Shown here piece after piece: positions 1 through 8,654 of a stretch of 35,706 nt of DNA (position 1 is the first letter of the stretch; each line of letters opens with the position of its first letter). Below the pieces are notes generated by a model. That model was given only the letters and a program-made list of their open reading frames with translations. It was not told the origin of the DNA and did no database searches. Made by a program: the position numbers and the translations under genes. The stretch is from Hyphococcus sp. (GTDB taxonomy: Bacteria > Pseudomonadota > Alphaproteobacteria > Caulobacterales > Parvularculaceae): the NCBI GenBank assembly GCA_021776375.1, contig JAJFGA010000013.1, forward strand, positions 1 to 35,706. The letters are read 5' to 3'.

Positions 1-37
1 CCCCGCCGCTCAGGCGCAAAACCAAGCGCCGCGGCAG

Positions 38-114
38 GCGCCGGTAGCTCAGTTGGATAGAGCACTAGACTACGAATCTAGGGGTCGGGAGTTCGAATCT
101 TCCCCGGCGCGCCA
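38..114 (+). tRNA. tRNA-Arg (anticodon ACG)
   Basis: The sequence folds as a complete cloverleaf. A 7-bp acceptor stem GCGCCGG/CCGGCGC closes it, and it has a D-arm (GCTCAGTTGGATAGAGC), an anticodon arm CTAGA-CTACGAA-TCTAG with anticodon ACG at the loop centre, and a T-arm with TTCGAAT. The discriminator G and an encoded CCA end at 114. The 3' edge (from 109) is also the left copy of the island attachment repeat, so insertion leaves the tRNA intact. The antisense strand supplies the stop codon and last residues of the serine recombinase. Confidence 0.97.
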
Positions 115-1713
115 TTCCCGTACCAAACTGCGAACCGGTCCCGACGCAGCCGCAAGGTGTGTTATCGGTTCACCTGAGATAGCTTCCGCGAGCGCATCTT
201 TTGGTCCTGAGATGACGATTTCCGACTTGCCAACAACGATTTCAGAAACGAAGGCGCGAATATAGCGTTTCTTCAAATTGGCTGGCGCCTCATTGAGAAG
301 TCGCTTCAGATGAAATGAAGCAACTTTCGCTTGTTCAATGGTAATTGGCTTCAGCGATTCACTCACTTGCGCTTCTTGGATGTCGATCAGACGCAGTAGC
401 TCTTCTCGCTCAGCTTCGGCTTCATCCATCTTTTCTTTGAAGAGTTCTGTTTCGCCCATGAGGCCGTCGGCCAATGCGTCGAGTAGATTTCGTATGCGCT
501 TGTTCACTTGCCCTAACTGACCGCGTAATTGGCTGAGCGCCTGACTGGCCTCGCTTCGTCCCCCTTCTCGTTTCTTGGCAACAGCGGCGACAATAGCCTG
601 CGCTCGTTTCGGCGTGATTAGCTTGTTAGTAAGTGCCGTTAGGGTCAGTTCGTTGAGCTTTTCTTCGCGGATTGTCATCGCGACGCCCCCGTCGCATTCC
701 CCTTTGAGATGTTTTCCTGCACATCGGTAATATCGATAGTCACCGCCTTTCCCGGTGGTCATCATCAAAGGCCGCCCGCATCCCTCACACACAGCAACGC
801 CTGTCAGCAACACATTGCTTGTCGACAGTCGCGGCGGCGTTTTCGACGGACGCCTTGCACTTAAAAGCATTTGGACGCGCTGAAGCGTTCCTTCGGGAAT
901 AATCTGCGGCACAGGAAAGCCAATCCACTCATCACGGGGACGGATAACACCCGTCTTGGTATCTTTTCGATTGAACCATGCTGTTCCTGCATAGGTTTCA
1001 TTTGTCAAAATCACATGAACACGACTTGTATAGAAAGCTTTGCCTGTTGGGGTTTTATATCCGTGCGCGTTTAGCCATCTTGCTATGTTTTTAATACCAA
1101 GCGGCCCCGTATGACCGTCGCCTTCAAGAAATAGCTTGAAGACTAGTTTTACGCTCTCCGCCGCCTTTGGATCTACTTGGAGTTTCTTTTTAGTTTTGTC
1201 GCCACGCTTTTCGGCAGCGACTGCTTTGTATCCGAACGGCGGAGTTGATCCATTCCAAAATCCTTGCCGGGCATTTTCCTGCATTCCGCGCAAGACATGC
1301 TTTGCATCTTCCTTACTGCGCATTTCATCGGTGAGCGCAATGATCCGACGTGTAAGTTCGCCGCCTGGCCCCTCGCTCATCTCTTGCGTTATTGAAAGAA
1401 CCGTTACGCCATACTTTTCGAGCTTCCGCCGATAGAGCTCAAAGGAAACCTCATCACGAAAGAACCGTGAAAAGCTATGGATTAGAATGACGTCAAAGTT
1501 CTTCGGTTTCCGACACGCGGCGTCAATCATCGATTGAAACTGCGGACGGCGATCATCACGTCCGCTAACGCCATTCTCTACAAACTCACCTACGACATCA
1601 AACTCACGCGCCTGAGCGTATTTTTTCATGCGCCGTAATTGATCGGGAATTGAAATCTTTTGTTCCGCCTGCCTAGCAGTCGATACACGGGCATAGATGA
1701 CGCAGCGAGTCAT
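70..1713 (-). CDS. Large serine recombinase (island integrase/excisionase)
   Basis: This is a site-specific DNA recombinase of the large serine family, 547 residues from the preferred start. The N-terminal resolvase domain has the catalytic serine in YARVST (Ser11). A Recombinase domain follows (about 150-280), then a zinc ribbon with CxxC near 309-312 and further Cys at 331 and 340, then a charged coiled coil (about 390-450). Two Met codons lie in front. The first, at 1719, is only 2 nt from the AAGGAG ribosome site. The second, at 1713, has good spacing and forms an ATGA overlap with the upstream ORF, so it is chosen. The last 14 or so codons and the stop lie antisense in the tRNA gene, so the C-terminus depends on integration state. 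It is expected to catalyse integration and excision at the 33-bp repeat. Confidence 0.92.
   Translation of the reverse strand: MTRCVIYARVSTARQAEQKISIPDQLRRMKKYAQAREFDVVGEFVENGVSGRDDRRPQFQSMIDAACRKPKNFDVILIHSFSRFFRDEVSFELYRRKLEKYGVTVLSITQEMSEGPGGELTRRIIALTDEMRSKEDAKHVLRGMQENARQGFWNGSTPPFGYKAVAAEKRGDKTKKKLQVDPKAAESVKLVFKLFLEGDGHTGPLGIKNIARWLNAHGYKTPTGKAFYTSRVHVILTNETYAGTAWFNRKDTKTGVIRPRDEWIGFPVPQIIPEGTLQRVQMLLSARRPSKTPPRLSTSNVLLTGVAVCEGCGRPLMMTTGKGGDYRYYRCAGKHLKGECDGGVAMTIREEKLNELTLTALTNKLITPKRAQAIVAAVAKKREGGRSEASQALSQLRGQLGQVNKRIRNLLDALADGLMGETELFKEKMDEAEAEREELLRLIDIQEAQVSESLKPITIEQAKVASFHLKRLLNEAPANLKKRYIRAFVSEIVVGKSEIVISGPKDALAEAISGEPITHLAAASGPVRSLVREWRAGEDSNSRPLDS
109..141 (+). repeat. attL: left copy of 33-bp island attachment repeat
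   Basis: Positions 109-141 match 19,371-19,403 with a single mismatch (T at 121, C at 19,383). The repeat starts inside the acceptor stem of tRNA-Arg and runs out of the gene into the recombinase coding region. A gene-edge duplication with a recombinase beside it is the expected footprint of site-specific integration. That the crossover lies near 109-111 is inferred from the symmetry of the flanking inverted repeat seen at the right end. Confidence 0.8.
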
Positions 1714-1898
1714 GGGCATTTCTCCTTAGATGGCGGCGGGTCATCGTCATTCGCAACCAGCCCAACAATATTTGAGATCAAAGCGTCAAAGATTTCCACC
1801 TCGACTAGCCCAACCATTGGCGACTCTGCAACCTCAACGCGAATTATTGGCGATTTACCATTATCATTAGCGGCGATTGGGGCCGATTTACGCGACAT
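1710..1898 (-). CDS. Small conserved-type protein coupled to the recombinase
   Basis: A 62-residue acidic protein. It is preceded by a strong ribosome site (GGAGGA, 5 nt before the ATG), and its TGA overlaps the recombinase ATG as ATGA, so the two are probably translationally coupled. It contains an AANDNGKSP stretch, a motif often seen in short proteins encoded just before recombinases in alphaproteobacteria. No enzymatic motif is visible. It could be a recombination directionality factor or other accessory protein, but that is a guess from position only. Confidence 0.65.
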   Translation of the reverse strand: MSRKSAPIAANDNGKSPIIRVEVAESPMVGLVEVEIFDALISNIVGLVANDDDPPPSKEKCP

Positions 1899-2206
1899 GA
1901 GATTCCTCCATTGAAAATCATCAACTCGAATCTCTTTTTATTTTTGAGGTTTACTGATGGTCGGAGGTGGCAACCCCGCCGTCAACAGTAAATATGGAGT
2001 CCAGTATCTCACCGCAGCGAACACACGTATCTGCAAAGAGTGGTTTAGGGGTATCTATTTGCAGTCTACGCACCCCAACACACAAGAAAATTGCAACGAA
2101 TGAGCGTTAAATATTCTGTGTTGCCCATCGGCAACGCGACAAGCCTCGCAACCCGCCTTCACTCTCGATCTCTTGTATTTCGAAATTCCATTCCCATACC
2201 TCATAT
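1899..2206. other. Intergenic stretch between recombinase operon and 2207 gene
   Basis: About 310 bases with no convincing ORF. It must carry the promoter for the leftward small ORF and recombinase. I see no clear inverted repeat or sigma-70 box that I would defend. Confidence 0.4.
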
Positions 2207-2542
2207 ATGGACGGTTCGTACGGAAATATCAAAAAAGAGATTGAACTAGATAGAATCTTATCTGAAGAGCATCCAGATGATTGTGTTTATGTTTATTTCG
2301 TTCAGGATGGCAGAAAAATAACGCCTGCAATTATTAAAAACTATGGTGCCCATAGCGATTTTTTAAATGACTTAAGAAATACGTTTGGAGCGCATGAATA
2401 TCTGGTTATGATACGCAGAAAAAGAACAATGATTTGCACTTGTAGAGTTTCTTTTTGCGCACCGATTGGCTTCATTCCAAAAAAAGATGTTGTTGCAGAA
2501 ATTGAACGCCTACGACGTAAAGAACACAAAAAGAAATCGTGA
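2207..2542 (+). CDS. Hypothetical protein, AT-rich, 111 aa
   Basis: An open frame of 111 residues with a lysine/arginine-rich C-terminal tail (RLRRKEHKKKS) and no signal peptide or membrane segment. The middle looks like an alpha/beta fold (DDCVYVYFV, EYLVMIRRK), but I do not recognise a family. Base composition is clearly more AT-rich than the recombinase, as in the defence module to its right. There is no good Shine-Dalgarno before the ATG, so the start is uncertain. It is convergent with the first XRE gene. Confidence 0.5.
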   Translation: MDGSYGNIKKEIELDRILSEEHPDDCVYVYFVQDGRKITPAIIKNYGAHSDFLNDLRNTFGAHEYLVMIRRKRTMICTCRVSFCAPIGFIPKKDVVAEIERLRRKEHKKKS

Positions 2543-2636
2543 AAATAGAAATTCCTTTTTAAGGTTAGTTTTTGATTTGCAATTACAGTTGTAAAATTAA
2601 TCTACAAACGCAACTTTTTAGACAAAAATACACTTT

Positions 2637-2664
2637 GTAGAATCAATTATGATTTTCATTCTAC
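2637..2664. terminator. Possible hairpin between convergent genes
   Basis: The arms GTAGAAT and ATTCTAC (7 bp, perfect) enclose a 14-base AT-rich loop, followed by an A-rich run on the plus strand. It sits between the 2207 gene and the convergent XRE gene. The stem is weak and AT-rich, so its function as a terminator is only possible. Confidence 0.3.
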
Positions 2665-2683
2665 GATGAAAAAAAGAATTAGT

Positions 2684-2983
2684 TTAAACGCGTTTTTTTA
2701 GCGATTTTCTTTGTTGGTTTTCGTGCTGTTTTTTTCTCCGACCGCGCGGCAACGGTAAAGCAGCAGGGTTCGCGGTGTTTTCCTTAAAGAATTCAATCGT
2801 TTTCACGCTTAACACCACCGCAAGTTTATCAAGCAAATCGACTGACGGATTGCGAATGGAACGCTCCAAACCGCTCACATAAGTGCGATCAATATCAGCC
2901 TTTAAAGCCAGCGCTTCCTGTGAAAGACGCCGAGTAAGTCTGATTTCCTTGAGATTCCGAGCAATGAATCGTCGTGATTCCAT
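2684..2983 (-). CDS. XRE-family regulator, copy 1 (controller-protein-like)
   Basis: A 99-residue protein with a helix-turn-helix of the XRE/Cro type at about residues 10-60 (LSQEALALKADIDRTYVSGLE) and a basic tail (RGRRKKQ...KKRV). Size and fold match the small C (controller) proteins that time expression of restriction-modification genes. It is transcribed away from the nuclease gene at 3091, and the shared intergenic region holds an inverted repeat (3006-3032). A second, nearly identical copy lies at 8655-8942. There is no obvious ribosome site before its ATG, which would suit a leaderless mRNA as in several C proteins. Autoregulation and control of the nuclease promoter are inferred. Confidence 0.85.
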   Translation of the reverse strand: MESRRFIARNLKEIRLTRRLSQEALALKADIDRTYVSGLERSIRNPSVDLLDKLAVVLSVKTIEFFKENTANPAALPLPRGRRKKQHENQQRKSLKKRV

Positions 2984-3005
2984 TCACAGAGCAGAATCTA
3001 TTTAC

Positions 3006-3032
3006 GGAATATAAATCCACGGATTATATTCC
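3006..3032. promoter_or_regulatory. Candidate operator for the XRE regulator (copy 1)
   Basis: A near-palindrome, GGAATATAAATCC then AC then GGATTATATTCC, lies between the divergent XRE and nuclease starts. The same element recurs at 8965-8991 upstream of the second XRE gene, while the surrounding sequence diverges. Conservation of an inverted repeat at equal distance before two paralogous regulators makes it the best candidate binding site. Confidence 0.65.
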
Positions 3033-3090
3033 ACATTTGTAAATCATTTGCCCCTACCATTATGGGCCGTAACAGTAAGCGAGTAGCGTT

Positions 3091-4029
3091 ATGAGTTTAA
3101 CTTCATTCATCAAAATCAAACGAATCAGAGAGGCATTCGATCAGTATGCCACTGAAAAAAGAACGCCAGACCAGTTTAAAAAACTGCCCACACTAGTCGA
3201 AGACGCAAAGGGGCCACAGGGATGCGCCGGTTCTTCGTTCGACTATTTAGCGAGACTGCACATCGCGAGAATATTGCGTGGATCAAAAATTGACCTTTAT
3301 CAGCGCCAATGGATTTCCGAATATGTGCAAGATCGCCTTTATCCAAACAGCAAAGGAAACTTTGGATATAACATCGGCGAAAACGAGAGATGGCATGCAT
3401 ACCTAAATGACGCGCATCGCGAAGCACGGGCATACATAAATGGTGACGGTTCGCTTGAATGGCTATCAGTGCTTGTCCAATACATGGCCAATACGGACTT
3501 ATTTATGCGGACCATGATGGGGCCAAACATGGAATTTGACGCATCTGGAAGAGTCGCACGCGAGCTAATCGCAATGATAAAGCAATTTGATTTTATCAAA
3601 ACATTCAATCCACAAAACACAGTGATTTTGAATCCGGAATTTGCGATCGGCTTCAAAGTAGGTGGCGCTGACGGCGATTTGATCATTGACGACCGATTGA
3701 TTGAATTTAAGACAATTCAACGACTCGCCATGGGTAAGTCAACATTATTACAACTGGCTGGTTACGCAGTTCTTCATGATTTGGGTGGAGTAAAAATCAA
3801 AGAAGAGGTGTACACGAAACCTTTGAAAACTGTCGGTGCATATTTCGCGCGCCAAAACGTCTTAATCGAAATACCAATAGCCGAATTATTTCCTGGCGAT
3901 GGTTACAAACAATTCAAGACCGTTTTCGAAGAAGAGGTGGAAGCACGAGAGGCCAAGCTATCAACTGAATCTCGAAAATATCGTCAATTCTTGCTGACGC
4001 GCCACCCGTTCGAAGAAGCGCGCATATAG
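3091..4029 (+). CDS. PD-(D/E)XK nuclease-like protein (RecB/Cas4-type core)
   Basis: A 312-residue soluble protein. Residues 190-225 show the RecB/Cas4 nuclease pattern: GGADGDL with Asp194/Asp196, then IEFKT (Glu205, Lys207), then QLAGY (Gln221 to Tyr225, the QxxxY motif). The N-terminal half is helical and unrecognised, and the C-terminus is charged. By family, these residues bind metal and cleave DNA. The gene is divergent from XRE copy 1, with the candidate operator between them, which is the usual layout for a controlled restriction gene. It could be the restriction nuclease for the methyltransferase at 4613 or a separate effector; the target is unknown. Confidence 0.7.
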   Translation: MSLTSFIKIKRIREAFDQYATEKRTPDQFKKLPTLVEDAKGPQGCAGSSFDYLARLHIARILRGSKIDLYQRQWISEYVQDRLYPNSKGNFGYNIGENERWHAYLNDAHREARAYINGDGSLEWLSVLVQYMANTDLFMRTMMGPNMEFDASGRVARELIAMIKQFDFIKTFNPQNTVILNPEFAIGFKVGGADGDLIIDDRLIEFKTIQRLAMGKSTLLQLAGYAVLHDLGGVKIKEEVYTKPLKTVGAYFARQNVLIEIPIAELFPGDGYKQFKTVFEEEVEAREAKLSTESRKYRQFLLTRHPFEEARI

Positions 4030-4612
4030 TCGCAAATCACACAATCACTACTCTTAAGGTGCATCCATGTGCTCTGCTATCCAAAGGCGGACATGGCACC
4101 GGTTTATCGGGATGTCGGCTCTGCAGGTATGATCTCAACCGGTCGCAGCAAATATCGCATGCAGCGGTCAATTCTGCCGATGTGTTTTCCATCACGACTA
4201 CCTTAACTACAACGCTTGACGAGCCACTTGCCCTTCTCACATATGATATAATCTTCCGATCCCACATTCCACTCTGCCTGGTTTTACAAACCGGAATCCA
4301 CTATATTCACCTCCCGGAACTTTCCGCTCGTGAGAAGCAGACGCGAGTTGTGAAATTCCCGCTATCACCAACTGCGGCAATACACGCAGACCAGACCTCA
4401 AATGATTTTACCTATTCTTGGTCAGGCATTTAGTCATTCATGTCAGGGACAGGTGTTGGACTATCTTTGCAGTCAGTCTGACGGGGTCGTGAGCTTGTTT
4501 ACGCAGGTGGAGGTGTAATTCTACAATTGCATCATTGAGGTAGATGTACGACTATCAAACTGATTCGAAATAGCATTATTCGAAACACCTCAAAAAAGTC
4601 AGAGCTCAACGT
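4030..4612. other. 583-bp gap between nuclease and methyltransferase
   Basis: The longest ORF here (4059-4433, plus strand) has no ribosome site and no protein-like features, and other frames are broken. It may be decayed coding sequence or leader for the methyltransferase. Base composition at 4060-4200 is less AT-rich than on either side, hinting at separate origin. No hairpin or repeat I would defend. Confidence 0.4.
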
Positions 4613-5797
4613 ATGAAACCAATTCATCCATTTCCCGCTAGAATGGCACCTGAGGCAATAAACGGTTGGATTTCTGATCTAACGCCGAACAGTACAGTTT
4701 TGGATCCCATGTGTGGTTCTGGCGTCGTTCTTCGTCAAGCAATGTTGGCAGGACACAAAACCGTTGGCTTTGACTTGGATCCGCTTGCGGTGTTGATGAC
4801 CCAGGTGTGGACATCAAAACTTCACGCGCAATTAGTTTTTGACGCAACGGATCATGCATTAAGTATTGCTCGTTCGACTTACTTACGAGACATACATCTA
4901 GATTGGATAGATACCTGCTCGGAAACCACAAAATTCATACATTTTTGGTTTGCGCGACCTCAAAAAAATCAGCTCCGCAAATTATCGGCTGCGATTTTTG
5001 GAATGCGCGGGGCGTACCCTGATGGTGTTCTAGACTTGCTTTGGCTTGCTGTAAGCAGGACGATTGTAACAAAACATCGGGGGGCATCATTAGCTTGGGA
5101 CGTGTCTCACAGCCGCCCGCATAAGGTCCGCACAGAAAATGATTTTGACGTTTTCGACGGATTTGAAAAAGCAGTAAAGCGAATTGTAACGGCACATGGT
5201 CAAGTCACAAAAGTCAAAAAGTCAAAAATTCATAAAGGGGACGCGCGAAAATTGCGATATGTCCGCAAGAACTCGATCGACGCAATTTTTACTTCACCAC
5301 CATACTTGAACGCAATTGATTACTTGCGAGGACACAAGTTGTCATTGGTATGGATGGGGTATTCAATACCTAAAATCCGTGAGATTCGATCCAATTCAAT
5401 TGGAAGTGAGAGACGTATAGATTGCGATGCCGAAATGAATTTGGTCGAATTAATCTTTTCAAGTGAGCCAGCGCTGACTGATTTAGATTCACGTATGCAA
5501 AACATAGTAAAAAGATACATTTGGGACGCGCATGAATTAATTTCAAAATGCAAACGAGTTTTAAAACCAGACGGAAGGCTTGGGCTCGTTATCGGAGACT
5601 CGTCGATTCGGGGCGTGTTTGTTAGAAATTCAAATATATTTTGCAAAGTAGCGGAAGCCGAAGGATTTACTCGCGTTGAAAGAAAGAAAAGAGAAATACT
5701 CAGCTCACGGCGTTATTTGCCGGGTCGCTCGTCAACTAATACGCTTGAAAAACGTATGCGTCACGAGATATTGCAGCTATTTTCTGCGCCAGCATAA
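4613..5797 (+). CDS. DNA adenine-N6 / cytosine-N4 methyltransferase
   Basis: A 394-residue SAM-dependent DNA amino-methyltransferase. Motif I is DPMCGSG (31-37), a following FDLD (53-56) suits SAM ribose binding, and the catalytic motif IV is TSPPY (227-231). Motif I before motif IV gives an alpha/gamma-like order. The N-terminal HPFPARMAP is common in this branch. TSPPY fits N4-cytosine or N6-adenine transfer, and the recognition sequence cannot be read. The region between (about 60-220) may include target recognition. Its 3' end overlaps the convergent 5761 gene by 37 bp. It probably protects host DNA against the nuclease/Z1 proteins of the module. Confidence 0.88.
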   Translation: MKPIHPFPARMAPEAINGWISDLTPNSTVLDPMCGSGVVLRQAMLAGHKTVGFDLDPLAVLMTQVWTSKLHAQLVFDATDHALSIARSTYLRDIHLDWIDTCSETTKFIHFWFARPQKNQLRKLSAAIFGMRGAYPDGVLDLLWLAVSRTIVTKHRGASLAWDVSHSRPHKVRTENDFDVFDGFEKAVKRIVTAHGQVTKVKKSKIHKGDARKLRYVRKNSIDAIFTSPPYLNAIDYLRGHKLSLVWMGYSIPKIREIRSNSIGSERRIDCDAEMNLVELIFSSEPALTDLDSRMQNIVKRYIWDAHELISKCKRVLKPDGRLGLVIGDSSIRGVFVRNSNIFCKVAEAEGFTRVERKKREILSSRRYLPGRSSTNTLEKRMRHEILQLFSAPA

Positions 5798-6249
5798 AAG
5801 GCCGGTCCTAATTCTTGCAGAACGGCGATAATCCCACTTGGCTTCTTGTTTTGTAGTTTTCCGCCAGAACCAGTTACTGAAAACCAACTGCCTCTATTAC
5901 GTTGAACTCGAATAAATGCTTGATTGGACTCATTTACCGACATCAATTGGACCATCTCATCGAGTGTAAGCGCAACGAATCCAACCGTGCCGCAAACGAA
6001 AACCCCGAATACCGCATTGAATCGCTTCCGCAACTCAAACAATTCCGCAGCGTTCTGCCTGGTGAATGTAAACTGCCACGGGGATAAGCGTTTGCTAGAG
6101 TGCTTTATTTGAATTCCTATTTCTCCGTTCAACGTATAGGAGAATAGACGACCATTTTCGTGCAGCTCGCCGATAGAAAGGTCTTGGAGCGATTTATCAA
6201 TCAGCTCACTTAATACCGCACCGTGAAATAATTTATATTCCGGTATCAT
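5761..6249 (-). CDS. Unidentified 162-aa partner of the Z1 protein
   Basis: A soluble, mostly beta-looking protein that starts inside the Z1 gene (17-bp overlap), so it is probably co-translated with it. It contains IGIQIKHSSKRLSPWQF (about 43-59) followed by VFGVFVCGTVGFVAL. The Q-I-K could be the end of a variant PD-(D/E)XK signature, but the acidic partners are not obvious. There are no membrane segments. I recall similar short proteins beside Z1-type genes in defence islands but cannot name a family. It may be a nuclease subunit or a specificity/adaptor protein. Its 3' end overlaps the methyltransferase gene tail to tail. Confidence 0.75.
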   Translation of the reverse strand: MIPEYKLFHGAVLSELIDKSLQDLSIGELHENGRLFSYTLNGEIGIQIKHSSKRLSPWQFTFTRQNAAELFELRKRFNAVFGVFVCGTVGFVALTLDEMVQLMSVNESNQAFIRVQRNRGSWFSVTGSGGKLQNKKPSGIIAVLQELGPAFYAGAENSCNIS

Positions 6250-8119
6250 TTTTCAAATTTTTGATAAACTGGATCGAACCCTCAAATTTATAGAATAATC
6301 GCGCGCGATTTACTCCATTGTAGAAAATTTTAAAATGGTGAATAGCGTTCGGATAAATATTCTTCTGTAAGTCAGAGCGCCCCAAGAAACCTTTGCTTCG
6401 TTCAATCAGTTCCTGGTCAGCATCTTTGTATCGAGAAATAGAGGCGGAGGGATGAAATGCAATCGATGCACTTTTGTGCGGGCAGATTTTTAACACGTAT
6501 TTCTGCAGATAATCGGGAAAGGCATCCTCACCTATTAGGGTGGCTATTTTCTCCATTTTCTCATACGAAGACGTTGAGGTGCCAATTATTTCTTCGACTT
6601 CCGATGAAAAATCGAAAAGCTGAAACGCCATTTCGCCACGATTTAAATCAACTGTCGATTGATCGATGCTAGCTGAAGCAACAGCGGATATTCGTTTGTC
6701 GCTTAGCCACACAAGTGATCCCATTTTTTGGCGGATTGCGTCAAGGGCTAGCCTGTGAAATACGAAACATCGGTGCCAATCTCGATAGAGCGACTGGGGA
6801 ATGGTAAGCTCAAAAAACCGTAGATACTTTCCGCGACTACCGAACATTCTGGCACGTTGAATATACGTATCCTGCTGAATCTTGTGCTTTACGTCGCGTG
6901 TAAAGAACATCGAAAGCAAATTGTCGAGCGTAACCCCACGGGACACTATATTTCCACCAATTATAATTGTAAAAAGACTACTGGGGTTTGTCGCAGACTG
7001 ACCCTTCATCTTCCAATCTTTATCACTGTTCAAGACGATGATGGAGTAGCGCGTAATGTTGTCAATGATGTAATGGGTTAGGAGGTCAGGATCGGCATCC
7101 TGGTAACGCTGGGCGCACGTGTCCCAAATTATTTTTACGTACCGTTCGAATTCATTGCTATGCTTGTTTAGCAGGCCATGTAGTGCATTGTTAATCGTGC
7201 TCCAATCACTCCGATGGTCTGCCTTTTTGCCGCTGGTGTGTATCAAGAATGAATAATTTTCTTCTTCAGAATTTACGTAGTTATTTAGGTACGCGCCATT
7301 TACTAAAAAACGGAAAAAAGCTCGCCGAGCATACTTGGGATCATCGCCGGCATCAGGGAGAAGTTCCAGCGAGAAGTCAATTTTGTTATCAAGCGGAAAG
7401 AAAACGTCTTGTCCCGTGTAGTATTCGTGTGGGGGGAAGTCGACCCACAAATGGCTATCATTTTCAAAAGTGTTGTTTAAATCTAGCCGCGCTGGCGTCG
7501 CCGTTACGCCCACATATATACCGGACTCGCCAAGAATCTTTTCGATTAACTCATTAATGCGTGTCTTTTCACCTTTGTTGATTTTTGCATTTGGTGACGC
7601 GTAATCAGCTTCATCGTCAATAACAACAATATCGCTAACGGGACCAATCTTATCTATCAGTTTGCGTAAGTCGCTCGCGTTCTTTTTGCAGAAAACAATA
7701 TGGGTGCCACCATCTAATTTAACGGCCGGGTCAAGAATTTCAGAAAAGTTTTTAGGCGCGGGGGCTAACCCAGAATCTTTGAATCGACCAAGGTTTTGTC
7801 CGAGTAAATCTACGCTGTCGTTCAGCAGATGAATAATGAAATTATAACCCTCATCTATTAAGCGGGCGGTAAGGCAAATCATCATTTCGGTCTTGCCGCT
7901 TTGAGGTTCGCCGTAAATAACAAAAGAGCGGGCGTTTCCGCTGTTCAAGTTTTCCATTGCGCCGCGCACGGCGCTTTCGATGCAATCAACTTGTTTGTCT
8001 TCGTTTCTCAATCTGTCGAGTTGACGTCGATACTGACTAAGGTTGTTATCGGGCCTGCGAAATCGATCTATATTGAACGATCCGCGCGCATTTGCTTTGG
8101 TTGAGTGGGGTTTGTTCAA
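6233..8119 (-). CDS. Z1-domain superfamily-2 helicase-like ATPase
   Basis: A 628-residue ATPase of the Z1 type. Walker A is GEPQSGKT (70-77), motif II is IDDEAD (167-172), motif III is VTATP (205-209), the strand with GGNIVSRGVTL (388-398) resembles motif V, and QRARMFGSRG (421-430) resembles motif VI. Z1 proteins are described in restriction-modification-like defence clusters with methyltransferases and nucleases (Iyer, Abhiman and Aravind, MORC/MutL work). The start is TTG at 8119 with GCAGG 7 nt upstream; no better ATG lies near. It is followed by the overlapping 162-aa gene. It probably uses ATP to move on or remodel DNA for the module's nuclease. Confidence 0.85.
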   Translation of the reverse strand: MNKPHSTKANARGSFNIDRFRRPDNNLSQYRRQLDRLRNEDKQVDCIESAVRGAMENLNSGNARSFVIYGEPQSGKTEMMICLTARLIDEGYNFIIHLLNDSVDLLGQNLGRFKDSGLAPAPKNFSEILDPAVKLDGGTHIVFCKKNASDLRKLIDKIGPVSDIVVIDDEADYASPNAKINKGEKTRINELIEKILGESGIYVGVTATPARLDLNNTFENDSHLWVDFPPHEYYTGQDVFFPLDNKIDFSLELLPDAGDDPKYARRAFFRFLVNGAYLNNYVNSEEENYSFLIHTSGKKADHRSDWSTINNALHGLLNKHSNEFERYVKIIWDTCAQRYQDADPDLLTHYIIDNITRYSIIVLNSDKDWKMKGQSATNPSSLFTIIIGGNIVSRGVTLDNLLSMFFTRDVKHKIQQDTYIQRARMFGSRGKYLRFFELTIPQSLYRDWHRCFVFHRLALDAIRQKMGSLVWLSDKRISAVASASIDQSTVDLNRGEMAFQLFDFSSEVEEIIGTSTSSYEKMEKIATLIGEDAFPDYLQKYVLKICPHKSASIAFHPSASISRYKDADQELIERSKGFLGRSDLQKNIYPNAIHHFKIFYNGVNRARLFYKFEGSIQFIKNLKNDTGI

Positions 8120-8654
8120 TTTGATGCCTGCGAATTCGATATTTCAAATGGCATTGTTGCCGCAAAATAAATATATACTGAGTCGCCCACAAGGCGACAA
8201 TTCGGGCAAATGCTCGCCCAATAAAGGTGACCGAACACTGCAGTCCCGGTCACCAGCTCCCTCACGAGAGAGTTGGTTAGAGTGCTTCTCGGCATTCCAG
8301 CCTTAGTAGAAGCCAATCCAATACTTCGCTTTCAACCCATCCCACTCTGTTGAGGCAAGCTATACCCCTTTGGGGAATTTGCACGTCTTTTCCAGGCGCG
8401 CGACGTGTGGTGGCTAGTAGAGAACTCGCTTTCAGTTGGCGTTTTGAAAGTATCCTCATCACAATGTTCCCGTGAATGATGAGCATCGCGACGCCCAAAG
8501 TTACGACTATACTCGGGAAAAATAGCCTATTAATCAATCTTAGTTTGCCGCAAGAGTGAGGAATTGGACGGTGTTATGTTGTAACGGATGAGTTACTATG
8601 ACGCAAAAAGCGATCATTTACGTGCGTAATTAATTGCGAAAAAATATCAGAAAT
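8120..8654. other. 535-bp region upstream of the Z1 gene
   Basis: This must contain the Z1 promoter. It has a perfect 8-bp inverted repeat GGTGACCG/CGGTCACC (8226-8233 and 8247-8254, 13-nt loop). ORFs 8116-8316 and 8277-8537 (minus) lack ribosome sites and look random. The segment at 8364-8384 contains GGGGAATTTGCAC, resembling two sites upstream of fixK. Confidence 0.4.

Larger units (their letters stand above)
2684..3041. repeat. Left direct repeat: XRE gene plus operator region
   Basis: The XRE gene and about 60 bases upstream (to about 3041) correspond closely in sequence to 8655-9000, in the same orientation. The intervening 5.6 kb holds the nuclease, methyltransferase, unknown and Z1 genes. 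The copies differ in the extreme C-terminal codons and at scattered bases, so the duplication is not very recent. Confidence 0.75.

Noticed and set aside
4059..4433. Plus-strand ORF of 124 aa between nuclease and methyltransferase
   Set aside because: No ribosome site, unusual composition with many Ser/Thr/Cys/His, no recognisable fold; treated as intergenic.
8260..8300. tRNA-like D-arm sequence (AGTTGGTTAGAGTGC)
   Set aside because: No matching acceptor, anticodon or T-arm nearby, so not a tRNA gene.
8277..8537. Minus-strand ORF of 86 aa with a hydrophobic start
   Set aside because: No ribosome site and the rest looks random; the region is better explained as the Z1 upstream region.
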